64,000 nt of DNA from CALNXN01 sp942490645 (GTDB lineage Bacteria > Pseudomonadota > Alphaproteobacteria > Rhodobacterales > Rhodobacteraceae): the NCBI GenBank assembly GCA_942490645.1, contig CALNXN010000010.1:496001-560000 (forward strand), given 5' to 3'. This document shows, piece by piece, positions 62,098-64,000 of the stretch (the stretch's first letter is position 1; each line of letters begins with the position of its first letter). Under the pieces are notes generated by a model. The model had not been told where the DNA came from. It saw only the letters and a program-made list of their open reading frames with translations, and ran no database searches. The position numbers and the translations under genes were made by a program.

Positions 62098-62547
62098 TCA
62101 GATGACCTCCTCGGTCGGAAATTCAAAACGCGCAACAATGCGCCGCGCCCATGGGGCACTGAGCGGACTTTCGACAACGCCGTGACCGCTATAGGCATGA
62201 ATGAAGCGAGCGGATTTTCCTGTTGCAGATTGAATGCCCAGATGTTTCGCCACCGATCCGTCTTTCATCCGAAACAGGATCACATCCGCTGGAGCTGCTT
62301 CCCCCAAAGGCTTTCGCACGAGGTGCCGCGCCGCAGCGTCCCAAAGACGCTCTTCGCCCTGTGGTTCCGACCAATCGCGGGAATAGGCCGGCGGGCGCTC
62401 GGGTTCCGCCCCGATCACTGCGCGCCAAACACCCCGCACCAGGCCCAAACAGTCGCAACCGGCCGCTCTTTGCCGCCATCTGGTGAACATAGGGCGTTCC
62501 GATCCATGAGGCGTGCCTCCGCAATGATACGTCTCGCGACAGGTCAT
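62098..62547 (-). pseudogene. GTA gene 14, NlpC/P60-type cell wall peptidase, three internal indels
   Basis: GTA gene 14 encodes an NlpC/P60 peptidase of about 150 residues that opens peptidoglycan during infection. The catalytic cysteine region GCDCLGLVRGVWRAVIG and the histidine region VAKHLGIQ...FIHAYSGHGVVESPLSAPWARRIVARF are in the main frame. The N-terminal part reads correctly only with indels at about 62532, 62515 and 62463: the expected stretch WIGTPYVHQMAAKSG lies in another frame. The net shift is zero, so the frame stays open. The ATG at 62547 overlaps the gene 13 stop. Confidence 0.75.
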
Positions 62548-63436
62548 CGCAGGCTCCCTCCGGTGTTCGTGCCGTCGATTGGTCGGATAGGCCATCACCC
62601 AATCTTCGTTGGGCAAATCGGGGAATCCTTGGAAATTCAGAAGGTTATTGAACTTCAACCGACAGGTATCAAACCGCTTGTCGCAGCCCGCCGTCAGGCG
62701 CAGTTGGTCGCCGTCGTCTCGACGCACCGCGAATGGGCTCCCACAATTCAATGCGGCGCACACCGTTTCAATCACATCATGCTTGATCATGCCCCACAGG
62801 CCTTGTGCCGCGCCGTCAAGCACGTCCAGCCGACCGCGCAAGAACCAGCCAGGCTCAAACCCATTCAAATCGTCCCATTCGAATACGCGACCATCCGTGA
62901 TACGATCCGCTGGTCCGTCATGGCGATACCCCGGAGTTGTCACGTCGAACCCGCATCCTTCATCGCCCAGAACCGCAGTGCACGGCTTTTGAAATATCCG
63001 TCCCAACGGACGGTTCAACGCCTCGGTCAACCCACGCAATTCCGCATGAAACGCACCTCCAGCACGGCGGATTTCTCCAATGCTGCCGCGAAACTGCAAC
63101 CAACGCACATCGGTATCCGCCCAGTTCACCAACCAGGCCCGCACTTCGGCACCGTCAAACCGCCCCTGCCTCAATCTCGTCCTCACGAACAGCCGCATCG
63201 GTCAACGCACCCAGCGCTTCGGTGTTGTCCACAGACAACCCTGTGCTTTGCGCCAGAGCCAGCGCCGTCAGCCCGGTGTCCGCACGGAACGTCACGCCCT
63301 TCAAAGTCGAAATCGCGGTCATGATCGGTAAAGCCATAGCTTCACGCCATCCTTGCGCGTGATGGCCCAAGCCCGACGCAAGCGTCGTCAGACCGGCTGC
63401 CACATGCGCCAGAAACGCCTCGCTTTGCCCCGCCAT
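62544..63436 (-). pseudogene. GTA gene 13, DUF2163/BR0599 family, about seven indels
   Basis: This is a GTA tail (distal) protein of the DUF2163 family. Clear family sequence is SEAFLAHVAAGLTTLAS, GVTFRADTGLTALALAQSTGLSVDNTEALGALTDAAVREDEIEAG, then in another frame RFDGAEVRAWLVNWADTDVRWLQFRGSIGEIRRAGGAFHAELRGLTEALNRPLGRIFQKPCTAVLGDEGCGFDVTTPGY. Frame breaks are inferred near 63370, 63336, 63298, 63165, 62766, 62728 and 62576. For example, VRRIELWEPIR lies out of frame at about 62740. The natural stop is a TGA at 62544-62546 overlapping gene 14. Confidence 0.75.
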
Positions 63437-64000
63437 CACACCCGCACCTCGATGATTGGAACGTTGGGAACGCTGCCTGCCTGAAAGCTGGCAACAGAGG
63501 TCTGGATCTGATCCGTGTCAAAGCGCACAGGCACATCAAACTCGAACCCCGCGCGCACCTGCACGGCCACGTCCGGTGGATGCTGAAAGGTCACGATGCC
63601 AGTGTTCACGTCGACTTCATAATCAACGCCCTCCTGCATCTCATCCTGATCCAGCCCAACCCGCACCGTGCCCAGCACCGGCTTGGCTGATCGGGCGTGC
63701 ATATTCGTGGTCCCCCGACCGATAGGTCTTCAGCAGCGGAAACGCCGCCGCACGCCATCGTCCCCTGTCGCAATCACCTGATCCGAGATAGCCACCTCGC
63801 TCCGACGGCTGGCGGTCGAGGACTTGAAGTCCGACCAGTCCTTCCAGCGAAACCCGTACATCTGACCACGCCGCGCCTCGAAAAACGCAATCAGCGCGTC
63901 AATGTCATCCATCGACCGCAACCCGAGACCCGCGTCATAGCGGCGGCGTGAATGCGCCCAGGGCGTGTTGCGTTCCTCAAAACCATTGGCCAGCGTCACC
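63436..64000 (-). pseudogene. GTA gene 12, DUF2460 tail protein, 5' end outside the window, two indels
   Basis: This gene belongs to the DUF2460 family of phage/GTA tail proteins. The first part (frame from the window edge: NGFEERNTPWAHSRRRYDAGLGLRSMDDIDALIAFFEARRGQMYGFRWKDWSDFKS) and the last part (KPVLGTVRVGLDQDEMQEGVDYEVDVNTGIVTFQHPPDVAVQVRAGFEFDVPVRFDTDQ) lie in different frames, joined by LLKTYRSGDHEYAR in a third. Indels are inferred at about 63743 and 63685. The gene starts beyond position 64000 and ends at a TGA overlapping gene 13. Confidence 0.78.

Larger units (their letters stand above)
58168..62098 (-). pseudogene. GTA gene 15, baseplate multidomain protein ('megatron'), broken by about five frameshifts
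   Basis: If repaired, this is a protein of about 1310 residues, the normal size of the GTA host-specificity/baseplate protein. The start is the ATG at 62098 (MATVVLAAAGAAIGGSMGG, an N-terminal hydrophobic segment), overlapping the gene 14 stop. Family sequence continues through four or more frames: VIDQR to 61970, MGQGSDVVEHGKVDRFRL to 61895, MRLGGHVIWASDFLE to about 61800, KTREYTYSVSLALAV to 61530, FGNRVPQFSFEVVRPE to 60090, then the last part. Frameshifts lie at about 61967, 61892, 61800, 61528 and 60088. Indels in this gene leave conserved residues intact. Confidence 0.8.

Overview
The window comes from a Rhodobacterales (Roseobacter-group) alphaproteobacterium. The evidence is the order cysI-cysH-DUF934-fpr, a coxSLM-type molybdenum hydroxylase operon, a pdhA-pdhB-pdhC operon preceded by ftsB, a VPLPA-CTERM protein, the pair M23 peptidase-bactofilin, and at the right edge the tail end of a Rhodobacter-type gene transfer agent (GTA) cluster next to cysE. 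The DNA is GC-rich throughout, except for an AT-rich stretch around 27.1-27.5 kb. I see no rRNA, tRNA, CRISPR array, transposase or integrase.

Layout. 1-3.9 kb holds assimilatory sulfate reduction: the end of a DUF2849 gene, cysI (frameshifted), cysH, a DUF934 gene and ferredoxin-NADP reductase. 3.9-7.1 kb holds a TauD-type dioxygenase, an alanine-rich membrane-anchored protein, infC with an ATC start, and a GNAT enzyme. 7.3-13.4 kb is a minus-strand operon: xdhC, a molybdopterin-binding-domain gene, coxS, coxL (form II) and coxM. 13.6-15.4 kb has bolA-small membrane protein-grxD and, on the other strand, a coiled-coil gene with zapA. 15.7-22.5 kb has tkt, an RTX protein, DUF808, a GAPDH with a small linked membrane peptide, and coaD. 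22.6-30.6 kb has a CBS-domain gene, a LysR regulator divergent from mmsA, a small protein with a CtrA-like box, a VPLPA-CTERM protein, and distal valine catabolism (acyl-CoA dehydrogenase, then a hydrolase fused in frame to 3-hydroxyisobutyrate dehydrogenase). 30.7-43.8 kb has uvrA with a LexA box, two MFS transporters, DUF6152/DUF6644-like genes, lpdA, DUF924, queA and a large AsmA/YhdP-like gene. 43.9-51.9 kb has bcp, DUF455, an M23 peptidase with bactofilin, an MFS exporter, two cyclophilins, pgk and an SDR. 52-56.2 kb has ftsB and pdhABC. 57-64 kb has cysE, a DUF7742 gene and GTA genes 15, 14, 13 and 12, read right to left.

How the parts connect. Carbon metabolism is spread over the window (tkt, gap, pgk, lpdA, pdhABC). 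lpdA and pdhABC lie 15 kb apart but carry nearly the same 18-bp palindrome at the same distance from their start codons, and its 12-bp core recurs upstream of gap, which suggests a shared regulator. mmsA, the acyl-CoA dehydrogenase and the fused hydrolase-dehydrogenase form the lower valine pathway to propionyl-CoA. The divergent lysR-mmsA promoter carries a cluster of TTTGCAAA octamers.

Sequence quality or gene decay. The GTA segment from about 61.5 to 63.8 kb is full of small indels that break genes 12-15, while conserved residues survive in the broken frames. Isolated single-base frameshifts also occur in cysI and the AsmA-like gene, and a one-base deletion could explain the hydrolase-MmsB fusion. 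Many of these indels are changes in homopolymer length. Either this is local sequence error or the GTA is decaying by indels; reads would decide.
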